Below, in pieces: positions 17,738-26,387 of a stretch of DNA of 60,210 nucleotides. The notes below the pieces were generated by a model, which saw only the letters and a program-made list of their open reading frames with translations, did no database searches and was not told where the DNA came from. Positions within the stretch are counted from its first letter, which is position 1. Each line of letters begins with the position of its first letter. Source of the DNA: Opitutaceae bacterium. Lineage in GTDB: Bacteria > Verrucomicrobiota > Verrucomicrobiia > Opitutales > Opitutaceae. The DNA lies in assembly GCA_028281165.1 (NCBI GenBank), contig JANQKI010000062.1:1-60210 (forward strand), read 5' to 3'. The position numbers were made by a program, and so were the translations under genes.

Positions 17738-18544
17738 ATGAATCCTCTATTTAGTATCTTTGTCGTCAATCGTGAGAGCTACCGTTCGCCGAATTATATT
17801 TGGAAGAATGCAAATCGTGATCCTGAGGACCTTTGGGTAATTCAGCGTACTTTGAAAGGCCGAGCGTTTCACGTCAACACTTCGGGTATTCGCAGTTTTA
17901 TTTATCCAGGACAGGCCATGCTGTTTCGTCATGACGATGGATCGATCTATGGCTACGCTGAGGGAGACAAAGAAGTTTACGAGATGGAGTTCATCTCGAT
18001 GCGCGGTGATATAGCCGACGCGATTTGCGGGCAGCTTATTAAAGAGTATGGAGCGATTATAAATCTGGATCCTGCGGGCGAAGCTTCGGCTCAGTTTGCT
18101 GTCATCATGAAGATGTTTAAGGAGCGCTCCTTTCGCGACGCGGTTGAGGCATCGGAACATGTTTACAGGTTGCTTTTGGCGGCTTACCGGGAGCAAGGAA
18201 ATCTGAGGATGGACAATGACCCGGTTGCTTATTGCCACTCGCAAATCGAGAACCTTAATTTTCGACCTATTAGCATTAAATCGCTTGCTGGCGAATTGGG
18301 TATCAGCCGCGAACACCTCACCCGCCTGTACAAGGCTCGATTCGGACGCAGTCCAGGTTCTCGTTTGAGGCAGTTACGTATTTCGCGAGCCCAAACGATT
18401 CTCGCCTCGACGACTCTCAGTATCGAAGAGGTCTCACTGGCGTGTGGCTTTTCCAGCGCCAACAGTTTCTACAGAGCCTTTCGTCGGATGACGGGGCATA
18501 GTCCCCTTGCTTACAGAAGGCGTTTTTCTCGGCACATGTCCTAA
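17738..18544 (+). CDS. AraC family transcriptional regulator
   Basis: A 268-residue regulator with an AraC-type cupin-like sensing half (about 1-150) and a C-terminal double helix-turn-helix of about 100 residues. The DNA-binding half shows the family pattern: 'SLAGELGISREHLTRLYK' then RISRAQTILASTTLSIEEV and 'GFSSANSFYRAFRRMTG'. It is divergent from the melA-like gene with a 100-bp gap and probably controls it, as MelR does in enterobacteria. The inducer is unknown. The ATG at 17738 is used because it begins the conserved sensing half and follows an open divergent promoter region. A small hairpin near 18598-18616 (AGCAGC/GCTGCT) may end transcription, but it lacks a T-run. Confidence 0.92.
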   Translation: MNPLFSIFVVNRESYRSPNYIWKNANRDPEDLWVIQRTLKGRAFHVNTSGIRSFIYPGQAMLFRHDDGSIYGYAEGDKEVYEMEFISMRGDIADAICGQLIKEYGAIINLDPAGEASAQFAVIMKMFKERSFRDAVEASEHVYRLLLAAYREQGNLRMDNDPVAYCHSQIENLNFRPISIKSLAGELGISREHLTRLYKARFGRSPGSRLRQLRISRAQTILASTTLSIEEVSLACGFSSANSFYRAFRRMTGHSPLAYRRRFSRHMS

Positions 18545-18775
18545 CCTCCTCAGCATTGGCCGTTTAGCGATTTTAGGGTTTTCGTTTATTGGGATTCAGC
18601 AGCCTTAGGCGCTGCTTACATTTTCGCGGTTCCAAGATACCCCAGGCGAGAATAATGAATTCCCTGTTTTAGGAGGTAAGACCTGTCTCTAATTGACTCT
18701 TTTTTTAATAGGTGTTCGCATTTTTTTAACGAATGGAGTAGTTTGTCTCTTCGTTCGCAATCCCATTATCTATTC

Positions 18776-19522
18776 ATGAGCATCTACTTGTATGGTTATA
18801 CATTGTCCGACGCGGCCCACGACTTTGAGGAGCTGACGGGCGTCGATGACAGGAATTTGTTTCTCGTTTCCTATGGCGAGATTTCCGCTATTGTTAGCAG
18901 CTATGACCACGAAAAATTGCTCGTGCGCGGTAAGGACATTTTCGCCCATCAGCAGATCTTGAGGCACCTGATGGACGAGGCGAGTATCGTGCCACTTCAG
19001 TTCGGGCTTACTCTGAAGGACCTAAGCGCCGTCGAAAATGTATTGCGTAAGAATCGAGATCATATCCTCGCCGAGCTTCATCGCATATACCGGAAAGTAG
19101 AGATGGAAATTGTGATGAAGTTTGATGTGGATGACCTTTTCGAACACATCGTGTCTAAGTATCCTTTCTTACGCGAGGAAAAGGCCAAGGTTCTCAATGG
19201 TAGATTGCTTTACTACCTTGGAGATCGGGCTTTGAAGTGCGAAAAATTTCAATCCGTCCTTAAAAAGGAAAAAGAGATCTATGCATCGAAGGTGGAAGAA
19301 ATCGTTTCTCCTTGGTGCGCGGAATTTCACAAAAGCAAAGTGCCGGTTGGCGAACTGGAGGTGGCAACTTTCAACTGTCTGGTGAACCGGGAGCGTATGA
19401 AGGTATTCGAACGTTCAATATATGAAGCAGGCGAGCGCCTTTCGCCGGATTTCCATTTCACGTATAATGGACCTTGGGCGCCGCAGAATTTCTGCAACGT
19501 TTCGAAAATACATTACGCCTAA
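18776..19522 (+). CDS. GvpL/GvpF family protein (orphan gas-vesicle-type gene)
   Basis: A protein of about 248 residues that fits GvpL/GvpF along its whole length. The N-terminus 'MSIYLYGYTLSD' is followed by AIVSSY, a conserved AHQQILRHLMDEASIVPLQFG segment (19 residues shown in part: IVPLQFGLTL), and the family-defining C-terminal FTYNGPWAPQNF. GvpF and GvpL are minor gas vesicle proteins in bacteria and archaea that bind GvpA at assembly. No gvpA, gvpN, gvpK or gvpJ is nearby, so its role here is open. The upstream TTG at 18743 would add 11 residues of unlike sequence, so the ATG at 18776 is preferred. The flanking genes are an AraC regulator and a GH2 enzyme. Acquisition from another genome or a cytoplasmic scaffold role are both possible. 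Confidence 0.85.
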   Translation: MSIYLYGYTLSDAAHDFEELTGVDDRNLFLVSYGEISAIVSSYDHEKLLVRGKDIFAHQQILRHLMDEASIVPLQFGLTLKDLSAVENVLRKNRDHILAELHRIYRKVEMEIVMKFDVDDLFEHIVSKYPFLREEKAKVLNGRLLYYLGDRALKCEKFQSVLKKEKEIYASKVEEIVSPWCAEFHKSKVPVGELEVATFNCLVNRERMKVFERSIYEAGERLSPDFHFTYNGPWAPQNFCNVSKIHYA

Positions 19523-19605
19523 ATTAGGTGTCCGGCCGCTTTTTGTTGGCGGATCAGCTGCTGATCGGTTCTTGAGCTCTCTTGCTGAATCGATAGGATT
19601 GTTGG

Positions 19606-21513
19606 ATGATTTCTTGTATTTGCCGAACTTGGACGTTTACTGTCATCCCTTTTGTTATCGCATGCAGCATGAACGCTGAAAAATGGAAGCCAGTTGAAGC
19701 CCCTTTGATGTCTCCTTGGGCTGCCGAAGTCGATCCGAATGCTCCACTTCCTGAATACCCGAGGCCAACCATGGTACGGGATAACTGGATGAGCTTAAAT
19801 GGCCTTTGGGAGTTCGGAGAAATGGAACCAGGAGCCTCCGTTCCAGGCAAAGGCGACTTGTCGGAACAAATTCTAGTGCCTTTCGCTTGGGAATCCGCTC
19901 TTTCTGGCGTTCGAAAGCAACTTGAGTCGAATCGCGCCTGGTATTTTCGTCTGTTTGAAACGCCTAGATCATGGAAGGGTCAGAATGTGCTAGTTCATTT
20001 CGGAGCCGTCGATTGGGAAGCCAAGGTTTTCATCAACGGTCATTTTGCAGGCGAGCATAGAGGGGGTTTCGATTCCTTTCATTTCGATGTGACGCCGTAC
20101 CTCAAAGATTCGGGGAAGCAGGAAATCGCGGTTGCCGTTTATGATCCGACGAATTCCGAAGGCATTGCGGTCGGCAAGCAGAACGCTTCCAAATTTGCCG
20201 ACCCCTCGCGTTATACGTACAGTCCGGTTTCGGGAATCTGGCAAACGGTTTGGCTCGAGCCTGTTCCCGCTACACGTATTGAGAGCTTCAGGACGGTTAC
20301 GGATATTGATCGCGAAATCGTAACGGTAACGGTAGACCCCAACTTGCGAATCGAAGGACTGACTGCGGAGATTATCGTCTCTTCAGAAGGCAAGGAGATT
20401 TCACGCGACGAGACAGGGTTCGAAGATCTGGAAATGATCGCTAGAGCGGAAGTGCCTAATGCTAGGCTCTGGTGGACGGAAGACCCTTTTCTCTACGACC
20501 TGGAGATCGTATTGAAAAATGAAGGACAGGTTGTCGACCGTGTCGGAAGTTACTTTGGAATGCGAACAATCGCCATTGCCGATCACTATCAGGGCAAGTT
20601 AGGACCTTTCAAAAAAATCGAACTGAATAATCGCTTCATCTTCCACATGGGCCCTCTCGATCAAGGCTATTGGCCGGATGGCTTGTATACGGCTCCGACT
20701 GATGAAGCTTTGCGATGGGAAATCGAGCAGATGAAAGCCTGGGGCTTCAACATGGTGCGCAAGCACATTAAGATTGAGCCTGAGCGTTGGTTCTATTGGT
20801 GCGACAAGCTTGGTCTTCTGGTTTATCAGGACATGCCTAGCACTTTCAAGAAGCGGACTGAATTGGAAAAATCTCAATTCGAGATCGAGCTGCAGCAGAT
20901 GGTTAAGACTAACTGGAACCATCCCTCGATCGTTAATTGGATTGTCTTTAACGAGCACTGGGGCGCTTACGATGTTCCTCGACTGACGAATATGGTTATG
21001 GAACTTGATCCCACGCGTCTTGTGACCGGAAATAGCGGAATTGACGCTGGGCGGCCAAATCTTGATTATGAAGTAGGTCATATTAAGGACAATCACCACT
21101 ATCGGCCTCCCACCGCCCCATACGTTACCGAAAAAAGAGCTGCTGTGAATGGGGAGTATGGAGCGATTGGATACCTCGTAGACGGCCATGTTTGGGATCC
21201 CGACGGACCGTGGGTGCATTACAACTACGAAGGGATTGACGCGGCTACCGCAGAGTATGTGAAATTCGTCGAGCAGCTTCTCAGGTTTAAAAATGAGGAT
21301 GCTCTCTCTGGAGCCGTTTATACGCAATTAACGGATTTGGAAAACGAGATGAATGGGCTCTACACCTATGATAGAAAAGTGATCAAGCTTCATAAGGATC
21401 AGATCACTAAAGCTAATCTTTCGCTTTGGGAAGACGACCTTCGTCTTAGCGGCAGTCGTGACTCTTCTTCTAGCGAAGAGGCTCTTGATGGAGGTCCGGA
21501 CGTAATCGAATAG
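19606..21513 (+). CDS. glycoside hydrolase family 2 enzyme
   Basis: A 635-residue GH2 enzyme related to the one at 12479. A signal peptide is likely (1-24, hydrophobic FTVIPFVIACS). The jelly-roll domain carries the family markers 'MSLNGLWEFGEMEPG', 'VHFGAVDWEAKVFING' and 'SGIWQTVWLEP'. The acid/base is predicted at E450 (FNEHWG) and the nucleophile at E517 (NGEYGA). The active-site loops differ from the first copy (FNEGWG and VGEYGG), so the two may act on different linkages or sugars. The gene lies 83 bp after the GvpL/F-like gene. Its last 25 residues are acidic and Ser-rich and look disordered. Confidence 0.9.
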   Translation: MISCICRTWTFTVIPFVIACSMNAEKWKPVEAPLMSPWAAEVDPNAPLPEYPRPTMVRDNWMSLNGLWEFGEMEPGASVPGKGDLSEQILVPFAWESALSGVRKQLESNRAWYFRLFETPRSWKGQNVLVHFGAVDWEAKVFINGHFAGEHRGGFDSFHFDVTPYLKDSGKQEIAVAVYDPTNSEGIAVGKQNASKFADPSRYTYSPVSGIWQTVWLEPVPATRIESFRTVTDIDREIVTVTVDPNLRIEGLTAEIIVSSEGKEISRDETGFEDLEMIARAEVPNARLWWTEDPFLYDLEIVLKNEGQVVDRVGSYFGMRTIAIADHYQGKLGPFKKIELNNRFIFHMGPLDQGYWPDGLYTAPTDEALRWEIEQMKAWGFNMVRKHIKIEPERWFYWCDKLGLLVYQDMPSTFKKRTELEKSQFEIELQQMVKTNWNHPSIVNWIVFNEHWGAYDVPRLTNMVMELDPTRLVTGNSGIDAGRPNLDYEVGHIKDNHHYRPPTAPYVTEKRAAVNGEYGAIGYLVDGHVWDPDGPWVHYNYEGIDAATAEYVKFVEQLLRFKNEDALSGAVYTQLTDLENEMNGLYTYDRKVIKLHKDQITKANLSLWEDDLRLSGSRDSSSSEEALDGGPDVIE

Positions 21514-21540
21514 AGCTACTGGATTCGTATCCGAAATAAA

Positions 21541-22428
21541 TTACGAAGCGATCGCTTCGTCCGTGTCGCGCCACCTTCGGTGATACCAGAAGTATTGTTC
21601 TGGATGCGCGAGCACCGCTTGACCGATGGCTTTGTTGTAGCAGTGGGTTACCTCTGTCTTGAGAGAATCATTACAAGGGCATTCGGGAATTTCGATAGGC
21701 TTGACCATTACCTTATGACGCCCCCTATCCGTTCTATGGCCGTTCATCAAGAAGACAGGCGGGTTGCGCTTGGCAACGAAGGAGCCGGGTAGAGCGAGGG
21801 TAGGGGTGTTCTTCCCCAAAAAAGGAGACATGATTCCAGTTCGGCCAGCATGCTGGTCGGCTACCATTACTACACATGCTCCCTCTTCGAGACATTTCAC
21901 TATTTTCCGAATGGCGCTTCGACCCTTGGGAATGAGTGTGACCGAATCTCCCGGAATGGAGTGGATGAACTTGTCCACTTTCGGATTGTGCTGCTTGCCG
22001 ACTAGCAAGGCGATGGGGATTTTTTCCGCGGCTAAAGCAGTGAAGTAAAGAGCCCAAGCTCCTAAATGTCCGGTTAGTACGAGAGCTCCTCTTTTATGAT
22101 CAAGGGCTTTTCGCAATTCTTCGGTTCCTTCGAGTGAGACAATTTCATCTAGGCGGTGGCGATCTTTTCCATCGAATCTAATGAACTCGACCATGGTGCG
22201 GCCAAAGTTACGAGCCGACTTGGCTCCAATTTTTTTCAAATGACGATACTCCGCTTTGGGCATGGCTTGCTTTAAGTTGCTTATAACGATTTGCCGACGA
22301 ATTCTCAGAGTCCAACCAAGCTGGCCAATCACTGCTCCACTAAAAAGAGCGAGACGGCGGGGCATGATTCTCATCAAGCTCGCTAAGCAAAGGAGAGAGC
22401 AGTATTCTTGGTTGTGAGTAAGTCGCAC
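21541..22428 (-). CDS. LpxL/HtrB-like lipid A lauroyl-type acyltransferase homologue
   Basis: A 295-residue member of the LpxL/HtrB (lysophospholipid/lipid A acyltransferase) family. An N-terminal hydrophobic segment and 'VISNLKQAMPKAEYRHLKK' match the membrane-associated part. 'GRTMVEFIRF' and 'ALVLTGHLGAWAL' follow, and 'VVMVADQHAGRTGIMSPFLG' (20 residues) matches the DQ..GR.G..F.G block. The usual catalytic pair is H-x4-D/E (HFGNWE in LpxL), but this protein has HLGAWA, with alanine at the acidic position. It may therefore have altered or lost transfer activity, or use another residue. The family makes the late acylation of lipid A at the inner membrane. It stands alone and is convergent with the GH2 gene. 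Confidence 0.85.
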   Translation of the reverse strand: MRLTHNQEYCSLLCLASLMRIMPRRLALFSGAVIGQLGWTLRIRRQIVISNLKQAMPKAEYRHLKKIGAKSARNFGRTMVEFIRFDGKDRHRLDEIVSLEGTEELRKALDHKRGALVLTGHLGAWALYFTALAAEKIPIALLVGKQHNPKVDKFIHSIPGDSVTLIPKGRSAIRKIVKCLEEGACVVMVADQHAGRTGIMSPFLGKNTPTLALPGSFVAKRNPPVFLMNGHRTDRGRHKVMVKPIEIPECPCNDSLKTEVTHCYNKAIGQAVLAHPEQYFWYHRRWRDTDEAIAS

Positions 22429-23005
22429 GACTTTCTCTATTTAGGCAAATTTGAGGTGGAGGTGTGTGTGTTTAGCTCCTGCTTCAGCAGGTTGCCTTTT
22501 AGGTCAGACGAAACTAGATTGGAGAATTTGTATGAATGCCGCTCTAAAAGATTTGTCGAGAGCGAACGGTTCAAAATTGCCTCGTCTTCGATTCTTAACG
22601 TTTATTTAGGAATCTCTGATACGCCTTGCTAGTACTTGATTTATTATGAATTAAGGGTAATTACATTTCGAGCTTTCCAATTCATCCAGGCTTATTTCTT
22701 GTTTCTTTAAGTGTCTGAGACTGCCGTCCAAAGTTCGGTCCTTCAAAATGGAATAAGAATTTGTATCCAGTTTTTCGTTATATTATGAATTGTATTTCTC
22801 GCATGAGGCCAATCGACTTAGCCTTTTGCATAATGATGAAGTCTTGACTCTGCTATTGTTTTCCTGCGTTTTCATTTCTGGTTCAGAAAGGGAGCCTCTA
22901 AGTCCGCAGAAAGGATCGAATCCGCCTTTCGTTTCTATATAAAACCTTCTAATCCCACCCTTGGAATTGCGGACGTCGGGTACTATACGGAAAGGAAGGC
23001 ATTCA
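22429..23005. other. AT-rich intergenic region
   Basis: This 577-bp divergent gap lies between the LpxL-like gene and the methyltransferase gene. It contains a short hairpin CCTGCTTCAGCAGG near 22474-22487 and a GAAAGG/CCTTTC hairpin near 22908-22930. Short frames here have no recognisable product. I saw no tRNA, repeat family or clear promoter. The last part, with an AAAGGAAGG Shine-Dalgarno at 22991-22999, serves the methyltransferase. Confidence 0.45.
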
Positions 23006-24088
23006 ATGCTAGAAACAACCAAAAAGCTGCCGCCCAAAGCGAATCTGCGGCACTTGAAAATTCAGGCCCGGGATCTATATCGAGAGGTTCAGCAAGGGAG
23101 TCCGGAGGCGGTCAAGAGATTCAAGGCTAGCTTGCCTAAGCATTCGCTCTCTTCTCAAGATGAGATTGTTAATGCTAAGTCTATTCGTCAGGACGCTTTA
23201 ATGGTAGTCGCTCGCGAGTACGGTTTTAAAACCTGGGCAGGTATTAAGGAATATGTCGAATTGCAGGAAAAGCAGAGAAATCGTATTGATAAAATGGATG
23301 TGGAATATCTTCAAAAAGTTCAATACCGAGATGATTCGAATCTAAATGCTCGCATTGAAATCCATAGTCGTTTCACGCCACCAGAATACAACATGTGGCA
23401 AATCCTATGGAATTATTTCGATTTAAAAAGCGGGAATAAAGTGTTGGATGCTGGTTGTGGCAATGGTCGGTTTTGGGGCTCGGTTTGGGCTAACATTCCT
23501 CCGAACGTCAGCCTTACATTATTGGATACGAGTCCTGGGCTTCTAGAGATTGCGAATAACAATCTCAAAGATACTTCTTTGAACTTCGATACGGTCAAGG
23601 GGTGTCTTGGAGCTCTGGAGTTCGCGGATGCGTCATTCGATGTAGTCAGCTGTCAATACGTCATGCATTTGGTGGAGAACGTCCAATCTGCAGTTCGAGA
23701 TCTTCATCGAGTGTTAAAGCCTGCAGGCTATGCTGTTATCACTTGTATTGAAAAACGGAATATGGGGAGGATTGGTCAAGTAGCGGATCTTGTTTATCCA
23801 AAGCTCCGTATGGAAGAATATTTTGTTTCGTTGAGCGTTGCTGACCAAGTCGTTGAAGAGGCGAAGTTGGTATTCTCGGATGTGGTAGTCGAAGATTATG
23901 ACTGTACGATGAAAGTGGATGATCTCGATATGCTTCTTGGCTACGCTCGATCTTCAGCGCGACTGCAAACGCTCGATCTTCCTGCCAACTTCTGGGAAGA
24001 TTTCGAGCGGCTGGTCCAAGATGAGATCGACGAAAAGGGGTATTTTTCTATCCGCAAGCATGCCAAGATTCTGAAATGCTTTAAGTGA
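23006..24088 (+). CDS. class I SAM-dependent methyltransferase with N-terminal helical leader domain
   Basis: The C-terminal two thirds is a Methyltransf_11-type domain: the SAM-binding motif I reads VLDAGCGNGRF, motif II region 'LTLLDTSPGLLEIANNN', and FDVVSCQYVMHLVEN follows. The first 85 residues resemble the helical leader often placed before ankyrin-repeat or other domains in bacteria (LRHLKIQARDLYREVQQGSPEA ... VVAREYGFKTWAGIKEYV, only fragments shown). The ATG at 23006 is chosen because GGAAGG lies about 7 bp upstream; the longer TTG start at 22961 would read through that site. The substrate is unknown. The gene stands alone and faces a convergent small secreted protein. Confidence 0.8.
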   Translation: MLETTKKLPPKANLRHLKIQARDLYREVQQGSPEAVKRFKASLPKHSLSSQDEIVNAKSIRQDALMVVAREYGFKTWAGIKEYVELQEKQRNRIDKMDVEYLQKVQYRDDSNLNARIEIHSRFTPPEYNMWQILWNYFDLKSGNKVLDAGCGNGRFWGSVWANIPPNVSLTLLDTSPGLLEIANNNLKDTSLNFDTVKGCLGALEFADASFDVVSCQYVMHLVENVQSAVRDLHRVLKPAGYAVITCIEKRNMGRIGQVADLVYPKLRMEEYFVSLSVADQVVEEAKLVFSDVVVEDYDCTMKVDDLDMLLGYARSSARLQTLDLPANFWEDFERLVQDEIDEKGYFSIRKHAKILKCFK

Positions 24089-24162
24089 TCTTGGTTACGG
24101 GAGCGCTTGGTTTGCCGGGCGCTTTCCTCTAAACGATGACAGATAATTCTCTGAAAGCGTAT

Positions 24163-24699
24163 CTAGTTTTTAGAGACAGTTTGATTCGTCACTTCTGGAA
24201 GCGTGATGCGATCTGACAAGCCTTCGTAGATCGACTGCAAGTCCTTCAGGTCTCCGATCACCGATCCATCGAAAAGGTACCATCTTCCGCCGCTGTAAGG
24301 TTTTGAGGCGACCAAATAGCCATCCGATTTTACCTGTCTGTCGAAGCCGTCGATCAGCAGCTTTGTTTTTAGAAACACGACGAGCTCAGACTTGGCCGCA
24401 TGCGCTTGTGTGGGCTGTTCTACGGTGTAGCTCTTTATAGTGAATCCTTGCGTTGCCAGCTGGTCCATAGCGTTCAAGGTCGCCTGCATCACTGCATCTC
24501 TCCCTCCGTTACGTTCAATGAGAGTTGGGTGCATGGCATCCACACTTACCTCGTAATTCCCTTGAACGATGGCGTTGAGCATACGCTTGGCGATAGTGTG
24601 AATTTCAATAGCCGTAGAACGCTCAATGGGCTCGGCAACAAGTTGCGAGGCGAGAGCCAAGGCGGCTAGGGCAAGCGAAAATCGGATGGCCATAAGCAT
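24163..24699 (-). CDS. secreted protein of unknown function
   Basis: A 178-residue protein with a clear signal peptide (hydrophobic residues 5-20, cleavage likely after VAEP or LVA near 22). The mature part is about 155 residues of alternating helix and strand, with MLNAIVQGNYEVSVDAMHP and a WYLFDGS segment. This layout resembles SnoaL/NTF2-like or DUF4878-like lumazine-fold modules, but I cannot name a family with confidence. It is divergent from a Gfo/Idh/MocA gene with a 75-bp gap. Confidence 0.7.
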   Translation of the reverse strand: MLMAIRFSLALAALALASQLVAEPIERSTAIEIHTIAKRMLNAIVQGNYEVSVDAMHPTLIERNGGRDAVMQATLNAMDQLATQGFTIKSYTVEQPTQAHAAKSELVVFLKTKLLIDGFDRQVKSDGYLVASKPYSGGRWYLFDGSVIGDLKDLQSIYEGLSDRITLPEVTNQTVSKN

Positions 24700-24774
24700 T
24701 TATTCCATGGACCTCATTCGAAAGCAAATGATTCCTTTTCTTCTCGAGCCGCTTTGTCTAATGCTAACCTTATT

Positions 24775-25821
24775 ATGAGCGCTGAATCGAATTTAAAGAT
24801 TGGGGTTATTGGGGCAGGCACCAATACAAAGCTTAAGCACATTCCAGGTTTTCAAGCCATTGAAAGTGTTAGCGTTGATGTTATTTGCAATCGTAGTGAG
24901 GAGTCTTCCAGAAAAGCGGCTGAGGAGTTTAATGTTCCCCGCATTGCGAGCCATTGGGAGGAGGTAATAGCCGACCCTGAAATTGATGCGATCTGCATTG
25001 GGACCTGGCCTTATTTACACGCTCCGATAACGATTGCAGCCCTTCAGGCTGGGAAACACGTCCTCACCGAAGCTCGTATGGCGATGGATGCAAGTCAGGC
25101 TAGAGAAATGCTGGAGGCGTCAGCATCGAAGCCCGATTTCGTGGCTCAAATCGTTCCCTCTCCGTTTACTTTGTTTTGGGATCAAACCATTAAGGATATG
25201 CTACAAGAGGGGGCGCTAGGCGAACTGCGCGAGGCGGTCTTCAACAAGACGCTTCCAGGAAACGCCAATTCGAGTACTCCGCTTAGCTGGCGCCAGAATA
25301 TTGAATACAGCGGCAACAATACGATCATGCTGGGGATTTACTATGAAGTCGTGCAACGTTGGCTGCGACGTGACCCTAAACGCGTTCTGGCCAGTGGCAA
25401 TATTTTCACCGCCAGTCGTATGGATCCGGAGAAAGGAAGGGAAGTGGAGGTCAAGATTCCGGATACAATACATTGTCTAGCGGAATACGACGACGGCTTA
25501 CGCTTTTTGGGATATATGAGTGGCGTTACCCACGGAGTCAATTGGGATGGCTATCTGATCAACGGAAGCGAGGGTACGTTGCGTTTGGATTTAGTTGAGC
25601 GAAAGCTTTTCTATACTCGCTTTGGAAGTGCCGAAGAGGAAGTCGAGGTAGCTGCGGAGAAGCAAGCCGATTGGCGTGTGGAAGCCGATTTTGTAGAAAG
25701 TATCCGTAGTGGGAAGCCCGTTACACTAACCTCTTTTGAGGATGGCCTTGCCTATATGAAGTTTACCGATGCCGCTATCGAATCGTATCGATCGGGTGGC
25801 GTTTGGGTAGACTTAGGCTAG
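24775..25821 (+). CDS. Gfo/Idh/MocA family oxidoreductase
   Basis: About 348 residues. The N-terminal Rossmann domain has the NAD(P)-binding motif 'IGVIGAGTNTKLKHIPGF' and the family's IAAL.AGKHVL-type segment 'AALQAGKHVLTEARMAM'. In most members the catalytic Glu-Lys-Pro follows 'GKHVL.EKP'; here it reads TEARMA, so the lysine is replaced and the reaction may differ. The C-terminal alpha/beta domain spans about 130-348. The TTG at 24754 is possible, but the ATG at 24775 directly precedes the Rossmann strand and is preferred. The substrate is unknown; sugar or inositol oxidation is usual for the family. Its stop overlaps the convergent pyrE stop within one CTAG. Confidence 0.88.
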   Translation: MSAESNLKIGVIGAGTNTKLKHIPGFQAIESVSVDVICNRSEESSRKAAEEFNVPRIASHWEEVIADPEIDAICIGTWPYLHAPITIAALQAGKHVLTEARMAMDASQAREMLEASASKPDFVAQIVPSPFTLFWDQTIKDMLQEGALGELREAVFNKTLPGNANSSTPLSWRQNIEYSGNNTIMLGIYYEVVQRWLRRDPKRVLASGNIFTASRMDPEKGREVEVKIPDTIHCLAEYDDGLRFLGYMSGVTHGVNWDGYLINGSEGTLRLDLVERKLFYTRFGSAEEEVEVAAEKQADWRVEADFVESIRSGKPVTLTSFEDGLAYMKFTDAAIESYRSGGVWVDLG

Positions 25822-26387
25822 CTTCCCGGCTTGATTGCCGGGATGTCCTTGAGATGGTCTGGCAACGCATCCGGCTCGTAGGTTGGAAAGCCGAGCTCTA
25901 AAAGGGGATACAGTGGAGCTTCGAATGAAGCATTGCCCTGGCTGCGATCAACTAAGACCGCAATTCCAGCGACTGTCCCTCCATTCGATTTGACGATCTC
26001 CACCGCTTCGTTCACACGACCACCACGAGTGATAACGTCTTCGACAATCAGAACTTTCTCGCCTTCCGCTATTTTAAAACCGCGTCGCAGAACCAGTTTA
26101 TCATTTTCCTTTTCAGCGAAAATGTAGCGAGCCCCCAACTGGCGTGCGGCTTCCTGACCAACGACGAGTCCGCCCATCGCAGGAGCGAGAACGGTTTCGA
26201 AATCCAAGCCTTCGAGTTTTGGTATGAGCAGTTCGATAAGCCGCGTGACCTCGTCCATGTATTGGCAAACCTGAGCGCATTGAAAGAAGTATTCGCTGCG
26301 TAGTCCTGACCGTAGGATGAAGTGACCTTGCAAAAGGGCCTTGGTTCTTTTGAAGATATCGAGCACCTCGTCTTGAGTGGATTGCAT
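25818..26387 (-). CDS. pyrE: orotate phosphoribosyltransferase
   Basis: A 189-residue PyrE, which transfers phosphoribose from PRPP to orotate in pyrimidine synthesis. The PRPP-binding motif VLIVEDVITRGG is intact near residues 110-125, and 'YFFQCAQVCQYMDE' and 'PAMGGLVVGQEAARQLGARY' (20 residues) are typical of the family. The N-terminus 'MQSTQDEVLDIFKRTKALLQ' fits the usual length. The gene is transcribed alone and is convergent with the oxidoreductase gene. The 244-bp region upstream has no recognised promoter or leader peptide. Confidence 0.95.
   Translation of the reverse strand: MQSTQDEVLDIFKRTKALLQGHFILRSGLRSEYFFQCAQVCQYMDEVTRLIELLIPKLEGLDFETVLAPAMGGLVVGQEAARQLGARYIFAEKENDKLVLRRGFKIAEGEKVLIVEDVITRGGRVNEAVEIVKSNGGTVAGIAVLVDRSQGNASFEAPLYPLLELGFPTYEPDALPDHLKDIPAIKPGS

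Noticed and set aside
22429..22500. A direct or inverted repeat array in the AT-rich gap
   Set aside because: Only short isolated hairpins; no regularly spaced repeats, so no CRISPR.
22908..22930. A possible tRNA T-arm (GGATCGAATCC)
   Set aside because: No acceptor stem or anticodon arm can be drawn around it; it is better read as a small hairpin.
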